DNA of 64,000 nt from Pseudeuparius sepicola (taxonomy: Eukaryota > Arthropoda > Insecta > Coleoptera > Anthribidae): contig OY987301.1 of NCBI GenBank assembly GCA_963920635.1, forward strand, positions 42,383,820 through 42,447,819, read 5' to 3'. Below are positions 22,547 to 34,985 of this stretch, piece by piece; position 1 is the first letter of the stretch; every line of letters starts with the position of its first letter. The notes under the pieces are model-generated. The model saw nothing but the letters and a program-made list of their open reading frames with translations. It was not told where the DNA came from and ran no database searches. A program made the position numbers and the translations under genes.

Positions 22547-25077
22547 AGGTAATTCCGGGTTAGTTGCCCCACCGGGAGAGATGCCCTACTTTGTGCATTT
22601 CCGCTATTGCCTACTAGAGGGCGGCACATCTTATATCGGCACGTTCATTATGGCTAGTAGTTTATTTACTTATGCACGTTCGTTTCGCCGGCTGCTCGTT
22701 TTGGTTTTTTACGCCATTTAAGGTAAGTTTTATTAAAAATTACTCGTGATATTTGGAACGCATGTGTTAATGAGCATAGTAAATGTCTCAACTAGGGGAT
22801 CGGCCTGTTCACAAACGACATGAACTATGCTGGCAGGGCATCTATACCGTACTAAAAGGATAGAAGTCCCGAGGCGTCTCTACCAGATAAAAGGAGAATT
22901 GCCCCGGGGCATCTATCCCAAATCTTTTTTCAATAATAACATTTATAATTTCTGTTATTTTAGACATGCCGACAAAATATAATGCAATTCAAAGACGACA
23001 ATGGACGCAAGAAAACTTAGTGGAAGCGATCAGAAGAGTAGAAGTTGGCGAGATGGGCGTCAACGAAGCTGCGCGTAATTATGGTATTCCATCAAGAACT
23101 CTTCGAAGAAGAAGGCAAACTGGAGTTGTTTCTGACATTCCTCTTGGTCCTCAGGGTATTTTAGGCATTGAAAACGAGAAAATATTAGTAGCCCATATTC
23201 AGAAACTGGAAAAGGTTGGATTTGCACCTGAACGCGACACCATTAGATCTCTGGCATACCAGTTCGCCGAAAAACTAGGCATAAACCACAAATTTAACAG
23301 AGATACCGAAATGGCCGGCTACGACTGGTTAGAATCTTTTCTATGTAGAAATAAAGAGTTGAGCCTTAGAAAATCTCAAGGTTTGTCACTTGCTCGAAGT
23401 GAGGGAATGAATAGAGAAGAAGCAAGACGTTTTTATGAAATTTTGACTGCTGTGTTTACGGAATTTAATATGTTTAAAAATCCTGGAAACATTTTCAATA
23501 TGGATGAGACCGGATATCAGATATATAATGAGGCTGGCACTGTTATAGCAACCAAAGGTGCCAAATATGTGCACACTATAATATCTAGTGAAAGAGGTGA
23601 GAATGTGTCGATCATTGCTTGTTGTAGCGCAGAGGGAACCTTTCTTCCTCCCGTTATTATTTTTAAGGGAGTACGAGAAAAAAGGGAATTTGGCGATGGT
23701 CTTCCTTCTGGCTCCAAAGTGTTCATGAATCCAAAATCGTCATATATAACGTCGGTACTGTTTTTCAGATGGCTTAAAGAACACTTTGTTCCAAAAAAAC
23801 GCCAGGCAGAACAGTTTTAATTTTAGATGGCCATTCGTCGCACAGAAATTCCCTCGATATGCTAGATTACGCAGAGGAGAACGAGGTTACTTTAATTTGT
23901 CTTCCTAGCCATACTACACAAGCGTTGGAACCCTTAGATCGGCCATTTTTTAAATCTTTTAAGCACAACCTAAAGCGTGAATCTAGGCAGTGGATTTTAA
24001 ATCATCCAGGAAGACGAATTACTCGTCTTCAAACAGGTGAGATTATTGGAAAGGCATGGGGAAAATCAGCTTCGGTGGAAATTGGGCTTTCTGGATTTAG
24101 GGCAACCGGCATTTTCCCTCTAAACCCGGAAGCTGTGGTTGCTTCAGCAGACGATATTAATGAAAAAGGTACCGCAAAATCTCCAAGTCCTAAATGGTTA
24201 CCAAGTACATTGTGTAGTCACGCTCATTCACCAGGACCATCAAGCCAATCCCCGTTGCCAATAGCTGGAACCTCCCAACTATCACCATCGCCTGTGTCTA
24301 AACCAAAAACTTGAACATCGTTAAAATCTACAGTATCTTTTAAAGAAACCCCGTCAAAGTACTTGTTAGAAATCAGTCCAATTCCTGTACTTCCCACTAA
24401 ACCAGAGAAAAAAAGAAAACAGTCCGCTGAGATTTTGAAACCTCGAAACGCAAAACAGTTTTCGGTAGAACAGACAAAAGAGAATAAAAACGTTAACAAA
24501 ACAGGAAAACGTAATCGTGAAAGCAGCTCCTCGTCCTCTTCGGATGATGCACCATTGGCTTCTTTGAGTACCCGACAAAAAAGTTAACTCTAAAGAAGAC
24601 ACGCGTTTCAGATAGTGATACCGAGCAATGCGTCGAATGTTTGGAGATGTATTTTCAGACAAGAGAAACGATCGATTGGATACAGTGCATAACTTGTCAG
24701 AAATGGATGCACGAAACATGCACTATGTATTTTAATAAGTGCAATTCTTGTGGAAGGGAGGATAAGCGCAAAGAAAAAGCCAAAACCGCCCTAAAACAGT
24801 TACAGCGCAATTTTTAGATGTTTTTTTTATAGGCGAGGCGTCTGTCCCAATTGATAGGGCCAACTCATCCGGACATGCGGGAGAGATGGCCAGATTACCT
24901 TTAATTTTTTTTTTAGTTGAAAGTGGTAAACTAAGTTTATTTGTTGTATTTTTTATGCTTGAGGCGAAAGTTAGCAAGACTTGCTATTTGTGTTGAATTT
25001 TTCATCAATAAAAAGTTTTTCCCACTAATGTTTATTTACTTTTATTTTTATGTGGGTCAACACTACCGGAATTACCT
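22547..25077 (+). mobile_element. Pogo-like transposon, full length but decayed
   Basis: The ends are AGGTAATTCCGG at 22547-22558 and its complement CCGGAATTACCT at 25066-25077, with looser complementarity continuing inward. Both ends are flanked by TA, the target duplication used by pogo and other Tc1/mariner superfamily elements. The 2.5 kb interior holds one transposase gene in broken form. The element sits inside the older inverted-repeat structure spanning 20195-25795. Confidence 0.8.
22966..24814 (+). pseudogene. Pogo-like transposase with PHD-type tail, broken
   Basis: The N-terminal helix-turn-helix (about residues 14-50, GVNEAARNYGIPSRTLRRRR) and a CENP-B-like second DNA-binding region are followed by the DDE domain. 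The first aspartate is in NMDETGY, the second in LDGHSSH, the third in the PLDRPFFKSFKH block, and the domain ends with GFRATGIFPLNPE. A C-terminal PHD-like set of cysteine pairs plus W-x-Q-C-x-x-C-x-x-W-M-H-E-x-C is readable at about 24627-24765. The chain is interrupted by a frameshift near 23805-23812, a TGA stop at 24312-24314 and a frameshift near 24583. Two frameshifts and one stop mean this copy is inactive. The start is the ATG at 22966, preceded by an AG splice-acceptor-like TTTTAGAC, so an upstream non-coding exon is possible. Confidence 0.8.
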
Positions 25078-25440
25078 TATATGTTAGGGCCAAGCTTTCG
25101 ATGTTCGGAGCATTGCTAACTATTTAGAGTGCATGTTTTTCTCCCTTCGATCGACCTTGATTCGAATCGAGGTCGAAGCAGAAGGCTGCAGATGACTTAT
25201 AGAAAAACATCGCTGATGGCCAAAAACGCTGGACAAACTGTGAATTCACGGTATTGCTCCTTAATAGCTTTATCAGTGTGTTTTACTAATCCCATACTTA
25301 CTGGGATTACTATGGTTTTCGAGGATTTTTCATTGTACTTGAGCGAATTCTATCCTAGCCTGCCCTAGCCACAAATAAAAACGAAGACAAAATAATAGTA
25401 ATTGCTAGTAATTAATGAATAATTAATAAAGTAAGTAACT
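25078..25440. other. No gene seen
   Basis: Between the pogo-like element and the inverted-repeat half. The open frame at 25129-25368 has no recognisable domain. Confidence 0.45.
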
Positions 25441-25444
25441 AATT

Positions 25445-25795
25445 CATTTCATTTTTATAGAGATGCACACAACGAAACAACTACTGGTCTTATGCTTTAC
25501 ATGGCAATCTTGATTTAAAAACAATAAACTGGCAAACGGTTTGAGTGGATAAAAAATACATACTTATAGCATTGGACTCGCAATTTTACCTAGATTTCAA
25601 ATATCTAATAATATACAAGGTGGTCCGTTAATGAAACATATGTTTTGTCTATATTATGTGAAAAATGCGACGTTCAATTGTTTTTCTGATCAGTACATTG
25701 AGAAAGCAAGGAAATTTCCTACAACTTTCATGTTTATCATTATTTTTCTAGGTCTAAAATTTAAAAAGTAAAATGATGAGGAATCTTTAAATAAT
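25445..25795. repeat. Right half of the widely spaced inverted repeat
   Basis: Reverse-complement relative of 20195-20475 (shared CAACGAAACAACTACTG, AAACTGGCAAACGGTTTGA, TCAATTGTTTTTCTGATCAG). It contains an extra insertion-like segment ATACAAGGTGGTCCGTTAAT that resembles CAGGGTG-type repeat ends. Confidence 0.65.
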
Positions 25796-28700
25796 ACCCC
25801 TGTATTAGCCTGTACAATCGAACAAGGTGATGTGTTGTGCTTGAACAAGTTAGTGGCTGGAGTAGCTGCAAATAGCTAAATAATCATGTCTGACAGAGAT
25901 GTGAGAGATGATGTAAGAGAAAAAGTTAGACTGTTAAATATCCTAAAATTATTGTCAGCTATTATACTAACAGTAGTGGTTTAAACTCAAGTGATTCCCA
26001 CAGCTACAAGCAAACACACATTATTACCTAGTGTTATTTACCAGATCTAAAAAAAATTATTCATTCGAGTTATACACAATGAAGAGGTTAGTAGTTTTTG
26101 TTATTATTATTCTTTTAAATACCTACATTATCCTGACGGAAAAATGTGGAGCGAACAGCTATTTATTTATAACGTTTATCTTGGGAAATGGCAAGGCTCC
26201 AGAAAATGGGATTTTTAATGAAATATTTATAGGTTTTCGTATTTTTTAGGGATTTTCATATCAATAATAAACAGTTGAAGTCTTAAATGCATCATTTGCT
26301 AGTTTGCTTTTATAGAACATACCAAAACAGTTTTTTCCTTTGGAAAAAATCATCAAGATGATTGCCATTTAGTGTATCAAGAATGCGTTTGCTTTGAGAT
26401 CAATTATTATAATATCCCCTGCCATAACGGCAAAAACTGCTTCTGGTGGTTTTTATTTCAATTATTATCTCTGAACAAAAAAAAATGGTACTGAGAATCA
26501 TGTCCATGAATAATTGCCCTGTTTAATGGAAAGACCAGTGAACTAAAAAGATTAAGGCGAAACTCCGCGTCGGGCTATTAATATGACATCGTTTGTTATT
26601 AGTTCTGAGGACAGGGCATTATGTTTCCAGGGTAAGGTCAGAAAATTAAACAGGGTGTTCTCCAATAGGCATATTTCCAAAAGAATCGTAAAGAATCTCC
26701 CATAATTTTGTCAGCGTATGGTTCTACCTCGTGTAGATACATACTCTTCATGTCAAATTGTGAGGATTTTCTTCATTTTTTTTCGTTTAGCGGACCTCGT
26801 ACCTCGTACTCTTAATAAAAAAATAAAAGGACCGCTTGGATCATTTACGTCAAGCGCACCTTTGCTTTTTTGCTTTCAGCAATAACATTTCACAATCACC
26901 GTCCTTAAGGCGCTACGATACCCCCCATTTTCAAGGGTTTCGTAGTTTACATCTCCTACTTGCATTTCTTAATATTTTCACTTGATTTTTTTTTGTGGCT
27001 TAGATAAAACTACGAAGAATCGTCGTTGTGTATCACGAACTGTGCAGGACTAATGCGACACTGTGAAAAAAAATGCCAAACATACCCGAAATTCGACTAT
27101 ATTCGGTTAAGAACTTCGAGTATTTCCACCGCTCAAAAATAATTCGAAGGACACAACGACGATTGAGGCATTCTATAACATTATTTTAAGACTACTTTCA
27201 AGTCGATATGTTTGTTCGTTTGGCTATGATTTGAAAACTACGAACCCATTGCCCGGCAATAAAATGATCCGTGAATTGGCCATTCGAGCAGGAATTAGAT
27301 GTACGGAGATAGGCGGGCGGGCGGGCGTTCGCTGGAACTCGTGGTTCCCCTACTTCCCCCTACTTCGGCGTACCTCACCGGGCTCGGAAACCACGTCAGG
27401 GGAACTTTCAATCGATATCAGATGGTTCATTTTTCATTTTATTAGTCTCAGTCTCCCTTATTTGTGTTTCGCTTGTTTTGAAGGTTAGTATGTTAGCAAA
27501 TATTTATATTTCCGAGTACCCGAAGAAAATATTTTCTACCGCGACATTATGTATGTCGACTGGCATATAATAATACTCATTATTATTATTCCTCCAGGAA
27601 TTATAAATAAATAATTATTAATCCATTGCGCCACAAATAAATTTTAGAAAATAAATAATTATTATTCACAAAGTACCTACTTTTTGCTTTTGTGTAAAAT
27701 GGTTTAATCCCTAGGGCATGAAATGGCCTGGTCGTGCAAAAAGAGTAAATTTAAATTCTAGACCAAATTGTGCGCTTGATTTTTACTTTAAAAATGTGAT
27801 AGGTACAAGTAATAATTTTGCCAAATAAATGGGTCATGTGAAGCATTTTTTGAAAACTAATTCCTATGTAAATCGCTGCATGATAAAAGCTAATTTATAT
27901 ACTTTCCAGAGGGAACGATAATAATTCTGACATCCAGTCAGTTTTAGAAACTTCTTCGTTAGAAGATTGTTCGAAAGTCATTGGAGTTGAAAATCGGGCA
28001 AAATAAAAATAGTACATTTTATTGTTCCAGTCTGTCGAATTTATGACATTTTAATACATTTTCTAGGATGTTCGATAATTCAGATTTGTCAGAATAAGGG
28101 GCAGTCAGGGCAAGAATACCTATAATGTTTGATAATGATGTCACAACAGTCACATGTAGTGAAACCAATAGGAATAATTTGTGGGCTTGAGTGCTTTTAT
28201 TCCCGTAGGTACCTAATATGGTTTCCAGAATTTGAGAGAGGGGTACCTACATATTTTGCATTTTGCACACTTATTCGGATTTAGGTATAAGTAGTACTGC
28301 AGGTGCATAGGGTTTGGGAAACAAACTTTCTGGGAAAAACAGGGCTTTGAATGGAACATTTACAAGGGATTAGAAATTAATAGCTCCTATTATCTCACAA
28401 CTATTACTTTATTTAAAAAGGGAGACCAGTTTCGTAACTCTATAAATTAGTCCTTGAGGATGTAATTTTATAGATTAACGAAACCGTTGTGATATAATAT
28501 GGCCTATTCACTCTAATCCCTCTAAAGTGAACTCTTACAGTGTAGAAAGTTTTTAGTTAGATTTATTTATTATTACACAAATGTAAATATGGAATACCTA
28601 CTAGTTATATAAAACATTTTGAAGAAGTAGACTTTAGACGCACTTTTTTAGTCGTAGCAACACTATTATGCAGAACAATTATCCAATCAAACATTAATAG

Positions 28701-31080
28701 ATGTTCAACTGACCCTAATGTGGTTCAAGAAGAATTCGGTAATCGAATCGTTAATTTAGATTTTATAATTGAGCAATTACAGAAGTTTTTTTTATACACG
28801 AACCCTTCATAGCATGCACCTTTGCTGATATGAAAAATAATAGTAAAATTGCTTCGACGCCAAAAAGCTATGCAGTGTGTTGCCAACGAAAAGTGAACGC
28901 CCTGAAAAATATCATTTTTGCAATAAAGCAAACAGGCCACCGCCGTTTTTTAAATATATATTCGCGCTTCTTCGTCGGCATCGGCGAGACTCGTGTGACC
29001 CCGGCGGCCGTCGGCGGCGGCCGGCACGAGTTATTATTTCATATTATCTACACGTCTACACAGGAAAAAAGACTGTTGTGATTTTAGTGAGTTCGTGTAT
29101 ATAGTCACTTTTCCATTATCTACTTTAAATATACAAGCAAATCCATGTGGTCCCAACAATATAATCTATACTTTTGACGTAATTGCAGATGAACCAATAA
29201 GTTTAAAATAGTTTGAATTTCCGTTAAGAAGACGTATTGTCACTTCGATACTAAAATTGGCATACTACAATGAAAGCATAACCTCGGTTTTAAAATATCT
29301 TATGTTTTATTTAAACAATTAAATTTATTTTATTTGAATAATAATAATTCTCACCCTCAGACTACTCCAAACTATATAAGAGTACCCCAGAAGCAACTGA
29401 AAAAACATTATAATTCATTGGATGAACAAAATAACTTAATTGCAACTTTTATATTCATCAATGTAAGTAATCATAGTCCAAGCAAATTGTCATTTTTTTA
29501 TAGAGATAGAAAAAAAAATGATTCTTAACAGGTAGATATTTTCAGGGTTGGTTGTGGGTAGCGTCCTGAGTAGGAACCCCAAAAAATCACCGTCGAAGTC
29601 GTGTTACGAACCCCGCAATAGGAGTGGTTTTGCAAACATTTTTTTGCAATTTTTTTTCTTCTCATGTGTACAATTTTTCTTCTTCTTATGTATACATTAT
29701 TACGTTCTCTACAACTTTCCCTCATGAAGTTTTTTTTTTAACTTCAATACTTCACGAGATATAGGTAAAAGATCACCACTATCTAAAGTGCTTTATAAGG
29801 GTAAAAAAAAATCTTTAAAACAAGCTGATTTTTTCAGGGTTAACTGGGGGTTAACTTAGGAGTGCACACAGTGATCGCAAATTAAAGGTTTTGAATCAAC
29901 CCTACACTCTATATCGTTCGTAGTCATAATGAACACTGCAAGTGAATGGCTATAATTGATATTAGTACCCACAATTAAGTATTACAAATCCAGCAAAAAT
30001 TCAGTGACAATAGTTGTAATTTCAGTATAATGAACAGTTAAATGTATCCCTATTCAATTCAACACCATGAAACGTTATGTTGTTCTGACAAAAGAATGTG
30101 CTTAGAAAAGAAGTATTATAGAATCAATTCCAGAACACGCTATTTATTGAAATAAAATATTACATTTAAATTATTCATTAGAATTCAATATCAATTGTAA
30201 TTGAATTGATTATTGTTAGTTACAAAAAAGCTTCTGCTTGAGTTTGAGGAATAATATCTCATATTGAATTAAACAGGGTTTTTTTACAAAGTTACAGATT
30301 TTTCTCAGTGTAGTACCCACGGCCGGCCTGCCCCTCAATCGTAGCACTATGAAGGGGCAGGCTGGAGTGGGGAGTCGTGGGGACTAGAGGAAGGAAAAGG
30401 ATAGGCATATCTAATCGAGCGACGTTTGTCCTGAATTGAGTCGGGCACTTTGGGCGGATTTCATAAGTATCGTAGCCTCTTAAAATTGTGGTATAGGCGG
30501 AAATAAATATTTACATCCTCCCATGTATAGCTAGCCTGTATTTCCATCACACCTCAGGCTCCTGTTTCAAAGCGATCGCCACTGGCGCCACACGACGAAA
30601 AAAATCGAGAGGGTGGATTAATGTTCAAAACACCATTGTTGCAGAATTTTTTATAAAATAAAAGCATGCAAATTACAATTTACAACGAATTTAACATCCA
30701 AAATAAAATAAAATGCTTGTTTGTTATGTTCCTTTAATTTGATTTTATTAAGCAAAGCGAGTCTAAGCGAGTCCAAGCAAGAGTATTTTGGTACCTTTTG
30801 GTTTGAAATTAAGTCCATGGCTAGTTGTTCTTATATAATGGACCACTGGTTCGCTTTGGGGCTATAAACCAAATTTCTATTTTCTTTCTTGCATACGAAT
30901 TCGAGACCGTAAAAAGGAGGCAAATAGTAATAAAGCTGAATATTTAAAATATGGGACATTTAAAACGTCAGAAACTGACATACCTATATAGGCACAGCCA
31001 TGATACAACTGTTGTATCATGGGCACAGCTATGAATAAAGAACCTTTATTCATTGAGGCACAGAGTACCCGTTATAACCT
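25796..31080. other. Long stretch without recognisable genes
   Basis: I see no supportable protein or RNA gene in this 5.3 kb. Notable local features are a (GGCG)n-rich patch at about 27313-27330, a GC-rich patch (CGGCGGCCGTCGGCGGCGGC) near 28999-29025, and a short hairpin CCTGCCCCT/AGGGGCAGG at about 30328-30362. Part of this could be host intron or intergenic DNA. Confidence 0.4.
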
Positions 31081-31238
31081 ATAATAAGTCTTAATTTTTT
31101 TCGTCGAGTAGCGTCAAGCTACGATTTGTTAGAACTGTCGGAGGGGCACAGCGACAGCGACAGCGTTCGCGTCGACGAAAACGCCGCTCCTGTCGTCGAA
31201 CTAGGATGGTTTGTTAGAAATTATTCTGCGTTGAACAG

Positions 31239-31297
31239 TCAGTGCGTTCGCTCGTTGTTCCTTTTAAAAATATACCTATAAAATGATCAGTAGTAAG
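31239..31297 (+). promoter_or_regulatory. Candidate host core promoter and first coding exon
   Basis: A CG-rich stretch (31110-31260) is unlike the AT-rich surroundings. It ends in an arthropod initiator-like TCAGT (31239-31243). An ATG at 31283 opens five codons that run straight into AAG|GTAAGA, a consensus splice donor at about 31297/31298. This arrangement is what a short first coding exon looks like, but I cannot find the next exon or name the gene. It is a prediction from signals only. Confidence 0.3.
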
Positions 31298-31509
31298 GTA
31301 AGAATAACATCTGGTTTATTATTGATGATTATGAAGAAAAATAAATTATGAATTCACTTTTCGACCATCCAACAAAAAAAAACAAGTAAGATATTCTTAA
31401 GTCAAAGAACCGTAGGATCTTATAAAATATCTGTTGAAACGACGCTATATTATTTGTTAAAATTCATTTTTATCATAATTATGAGTCCTGAGAAACATAC
31501 GTGGGGCGA

Positions 31510-31685
31510 GCGCTCCGCCGACGTTTATGTTGTAATCAAACCGCAACAGATTACGACGGACGCTTCGACGGACGCTCAGGCTGACTGTCTGGCGGTCTGC
31601 AGTCCGCCCGTCTGCTCGAACTCCAGCAAACCATCCTGGGTGATTTCATTGTTTTGATTACAGCTGACGTCCGCAGCGTTCGGCG
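31510..31685. repeat. Imperfect inverted repeat
   Basis: GCCGACGTTTATGTTGTAAT near 31517 is partly complementary to TTGATTACAGCTGACGTCCG near 31651-31672, with CCGCCG / CGGCGG outside. This suggests a small MITE. The open frames here are shadows. Confidence 0.4.
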
Positions 31686-31699
31686 GCGTTCGACGTTCA

Positions 31700-32599
31700 A
31701 CAACAGTGAAATATGACGCCATGCTCAGGTCTTTAATATAGTGTCGGTCCAGCTTACTTTTATTCAAAACTGAATGAGTATTACGTTGATGTTTTCTAAC
31801 CCGGCTCTTCTTGACGAAAAATCTCTGACCATGGAAGGTTCCCATGGATGAATACGCTATTCTCCATTAACTTCCGGGCCGCCCCCCACCCTCCAAACAC
31901 CCTTCTTTCTCCCCGTTATCTGATTTATGGTCGGTTATCTCTGTTCACGCTTTCCTGCGTCCGGCAGCGCGAGGTCCCCGGGGCCGCAGGAGATGCGTCT
32001 CGGTGCGTGTGCACCGCACGTGCACCGGGAAGGGTGGGCCCCAGCTTACGCTAAATTGACCACGTCAGAATTACATTTTAAATTGCCGGTATCCCGACCG
32101 ACATCTGACAGTAATTGCCCCTGAAACGACGTCGTTGAAGTTACCAGGGTATTTGGAAGGTTTTAAATCATTACGTTATTATATGCGACGAAGTTTTTGT
32201 TATGCCTCGTTTAAATCATTATGTATTTTTTTATTTTTTTTTCTCAATGGGGGGGGGTGGTTGACCCTCAGGCCCCTAGTTGTGGCATTTTTACAAGTGG
32301 GGGGGATGTGTGCAAGGACATAAGGACACATGACACATTTATATTGTAGTTTTTATTTTCAAATTTCGGCTTCTTGCCTAAGTTTTTGTGTCATACATAG
32401 TAAACAAAAACTATAAAAATGGCTTATGGACAGAGCCTTGTGGCCGGCCCTATTTAATTTTTAGTTGCACGGGGCCCAGCACACCACACAGAAACGTCCC
32501 TAAAGGTTAGCTTAGGTTACTATGGGAATTTTCACGAAATCGGTAAATTTTAATTATCAAAAGGGAAAATCTTGAAAAAGATTCCCACACACTTACGCA
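31700..32599. other. No gene seen
   Basis: Includes a GC-rich patch at 31945-32045 without a recognisable product and a G-run at 32248-32256. No feature can be supported. Confidence 0.4.
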
Positions 32600-32895
32600 G
32601 AAAAGAACTCTCTGTATATTTTTTGTTCAAATTTGGGATGTGGGGGTTTTGGGGTGTCCTGATTAACTCTGTGGTGTCAGATTTTAAATAAAAAAATCGC
32701 TAAATGGATGTCGTCATTTTTTACTACAAAAAAAACGTAAGAGGCCTTGAAAATTGAGATTAAGACCTGACATTCTACACCAAAGTAAAGAGTTTTTTGC
32801 GACCTATCTTTAGAAAAAAAAGGCTAAAATCGGATGAAAAATGAAAAAATTACGGGGGTGCTTCCATTTAAAATGGGCCACCCTGTATACAGTGA
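32600..32895. mobile_element. Fragment of the 15141-16396 foldback family
   Basis: TCTGTATATTTTTTGTTCAA, GGGGTGTCCTGATTAACTCT and TCAGATTTTAAATAAAAAAA match the right arm of the foldback element at 15141-16396. The piece ends GGGCCACCCTGTATAC. It is a rearranged or truncated relative. Confidence 0.65.
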
Positions 32896-33142
32896 TCAGC
32901 AGAATGTATGCAACAAATGGAAAACTGATTATGGGGCTACATTAGGCATGTCCTGAAGCCAAAATAGGGCCCTAAAAACTTCAACGAGGGGGAGTCAAAA
33001 ACTTAAACGCGGCACAAGAGTAAAGTACCTTTATTTCGCGTCGTAGAGAAAAATTTTATAAGAGAAAGTTGTCGGCAATGAAAAAGTATACTCAAATACA
33101 AAATCATGGGGTTCTAGTATAAATTTTATTTTTTCTACAAAC

Positions 33143-33362
33143 ACCATTAAAAGTAGGTATCATTTTTAACGCATGCTTTCGGTGTTTAAAATGTCATTTT
33201 ATGACACTGGTGTTAAAAGTAAATCGCTTTTAACTCCGAGTGTAAAAAGTAAATCACTTTTAACACTGAACGTAAAAAGTGATTCACTTTTAACATCACT
33301 GTCATAAAATGACATTTAGACACTATATAAAAGCATGCGTTAAATAAGATACTTTTAATGGT
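33143..33362. repeat. Foldback MITE
   Basis: The left end ACCATTAAAAGTAGGTATCA pairs with the right end ATACTTTTAATGGT. Inner pairs AACGCATGCTTT / AAGCATGCGTT and TGTCATTTTATGACA / TGTCATAAAATGACA continue the fold. The middle holds three degenerate AAAAGT(A/G)A(A/T)TCACTTTTAAC repeats. It lies immediately upstream of the LINE endonuclease piece. Confidence 0.75.
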
Positions 33363-33381
33363 CCTAATTGTTGGTGGTTAC

Positions 33382-33543
33382 CAACGATATATAGGAATAG
33401 ATGACTCACGCTAATACCAAAGAGATCATGATCTTTGCTAATACAAATAATAGGGTTTTATTTTGCTTCTACGTTAGCGGGTCGGGGGGAAGAATCATGA
33501 AACAAGTTGCCTTTGGTAATGTATCTATTCCTATATATCGTTG
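33382..33543. mobile_element. MITE inserted in the LINE endonuclease, 8-bp duplication
   Basis: The ends CAACGATATATAGGAATAGA and TCTATTCCTATATATCGTTG are perfect complements. The flanks are GTGGTTAC (33374-33381) and GTGATTAC (33544-33551), an 8-bp target duplication with one change. Removing the insert would rejoin the LINE codons on either side of the GDYN motif. An 8-bp duplication fits hAT-type elements. Sequence AGCGGGTCGGGGGGAAGAA is shared with 14876-14895. Confidence 0.75.
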
Positions 33544-34397
33544 GTGATTACAATGCCAGGCATCATGTCTGGGGTTGTGGCTTGTGGCACCGACAACACC
33601 AAGACACCAAGCCTCTACCGCGCCGCCCTTGGGGCTGGGGCGCTCGTTCTTGCTCCATATTTTCTGGACATCATAATTAACAAAAATAATGACAACTTAT
33701 CCCACCCCTTTGCAATACCTGACCTATACTCTGACCACAACCCGGTACTGTTTCAAATAACCAACATTAGACATCCCTAGACGTAAAACCATACACACTT
33801 CCAAACAAATACGCTGACTAGAACCTTTACCGACGAAACATAAATAACACCATAGTAATCACGTAATAACCCTTAATATACCTACTCCAGACGACCTTAA
33901 AACGCAAATAAAATTTTTTTCTTGAATCGGCATTAAAATGTCCCAAAATCGTCATTAAAAGCACAGAAATCGTACAATAATGTAGCCCATTATTGTACGA
34001 TTTTTTCAATAAGTAGGCCTTGGCGAGATGTAAACATCAAACGTCAGACGCGGAGAAATCGCCCGTCAAAAGTGACCAAATATTCAAAACCCGGCCGATA
34101 AAGGCCCATTTAACTTTTCGTACACATTGCGAAATTGTTTCCTATAGAAGCGCAATCCTTCAGTCTACATATTTTAGTAAATTTGAATATCAATAGATTT
34201 GTTTGTAGGCTGCACAAGAAGCAGCAGTTTGGTTTTTCTGTTCGAAGGTGCCGTACGTCATTATACTTGTCCTAGGTGGAGCGATCGGTAAAGTCAAGCA
34301 ACGCCGCGCGTAGTCGGTTCGTGGACGGGTGATCCCTTATTATTATTTTCTTGCCACTAAAACATTTTTTTTTCCGATTTCAAAAAAAATATAATAT

Positions 34398-34513
34398 GTA
34401 CCTCGGCACTGAAGTTCTTTTTATGACTCATGTGGTTTATTTGCCTCGGCCAGAGGCCTCAGCAACTAAACTCCACATGAGTCATAAAAAGTTGAACTTC
34501 AGTGCCTTGGTAC
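34398..34513. repeat. Small inverted-repeat MITE within the LINE
   Basis: GTACCTCGGCACTGAAGTTC pairs with GAACTTCAGTGCCTTGGTAC, with an inner ATGACTCATGTGG / CCACATGAGTCAT pair. It interrupts the LINE between the endonuclease and reverse transcriptase remnants. Confidence 0.75.
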
Positions 34514-34941
34514 ATAAATAACTATTACGGACACTATACGCACGGCAAAAGACACTATCGCTAAGACAATAACTATAGATGTACATAAGGACTATCTCCC
34601 TCAAGAAATAGCTAATCTTATTAAGAACGAAAAAGATATTGGGAAAAGATGGCAGCGCATCCGCGACCTTGTTACCGGAGAGGAACTTATAGCGCACAAA
34701 TCACAAAAAAAATGCCATAAAAAATTTCAGGAACAGGCCTTGGAGACAAACTTTAGAAAATTTAAGATTCTCGGAATTCAATAATATGTAAAATCCTCAA
34801 ACGATACGAACACAAACCGGCTACCCCCACCACGTAGACAGACAATGAAGACAACGAGCACACTGGCCCAGGAAGTAAGGCCCAAGCTTTTTCGAGGGTA
34901 TTCTCTGAAGCCTTTGTGTTACCCCAACGAGTTTGGATCGC

Positions 34942-34985
34942 CATGATCTGGTGCTCCGTACGCATGTACGGAGCACCAGATCATG
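34942..34985. repeat. Perfect 20-bp-arm palindrome
   Basis: CATGATCTGGTGCTCCGTAC, a 4-base loop GCAT, then the exact complement. It lies inside LINE-derived sequence and could be a local inverted duplication. Confidence 0.85.

Noticed and set aside
27231..29104. Arginine- and proline-rich open frames near GC-rich patches
   Set aside because: No domain, no splice or promoter context, and length is explained by local GC content.
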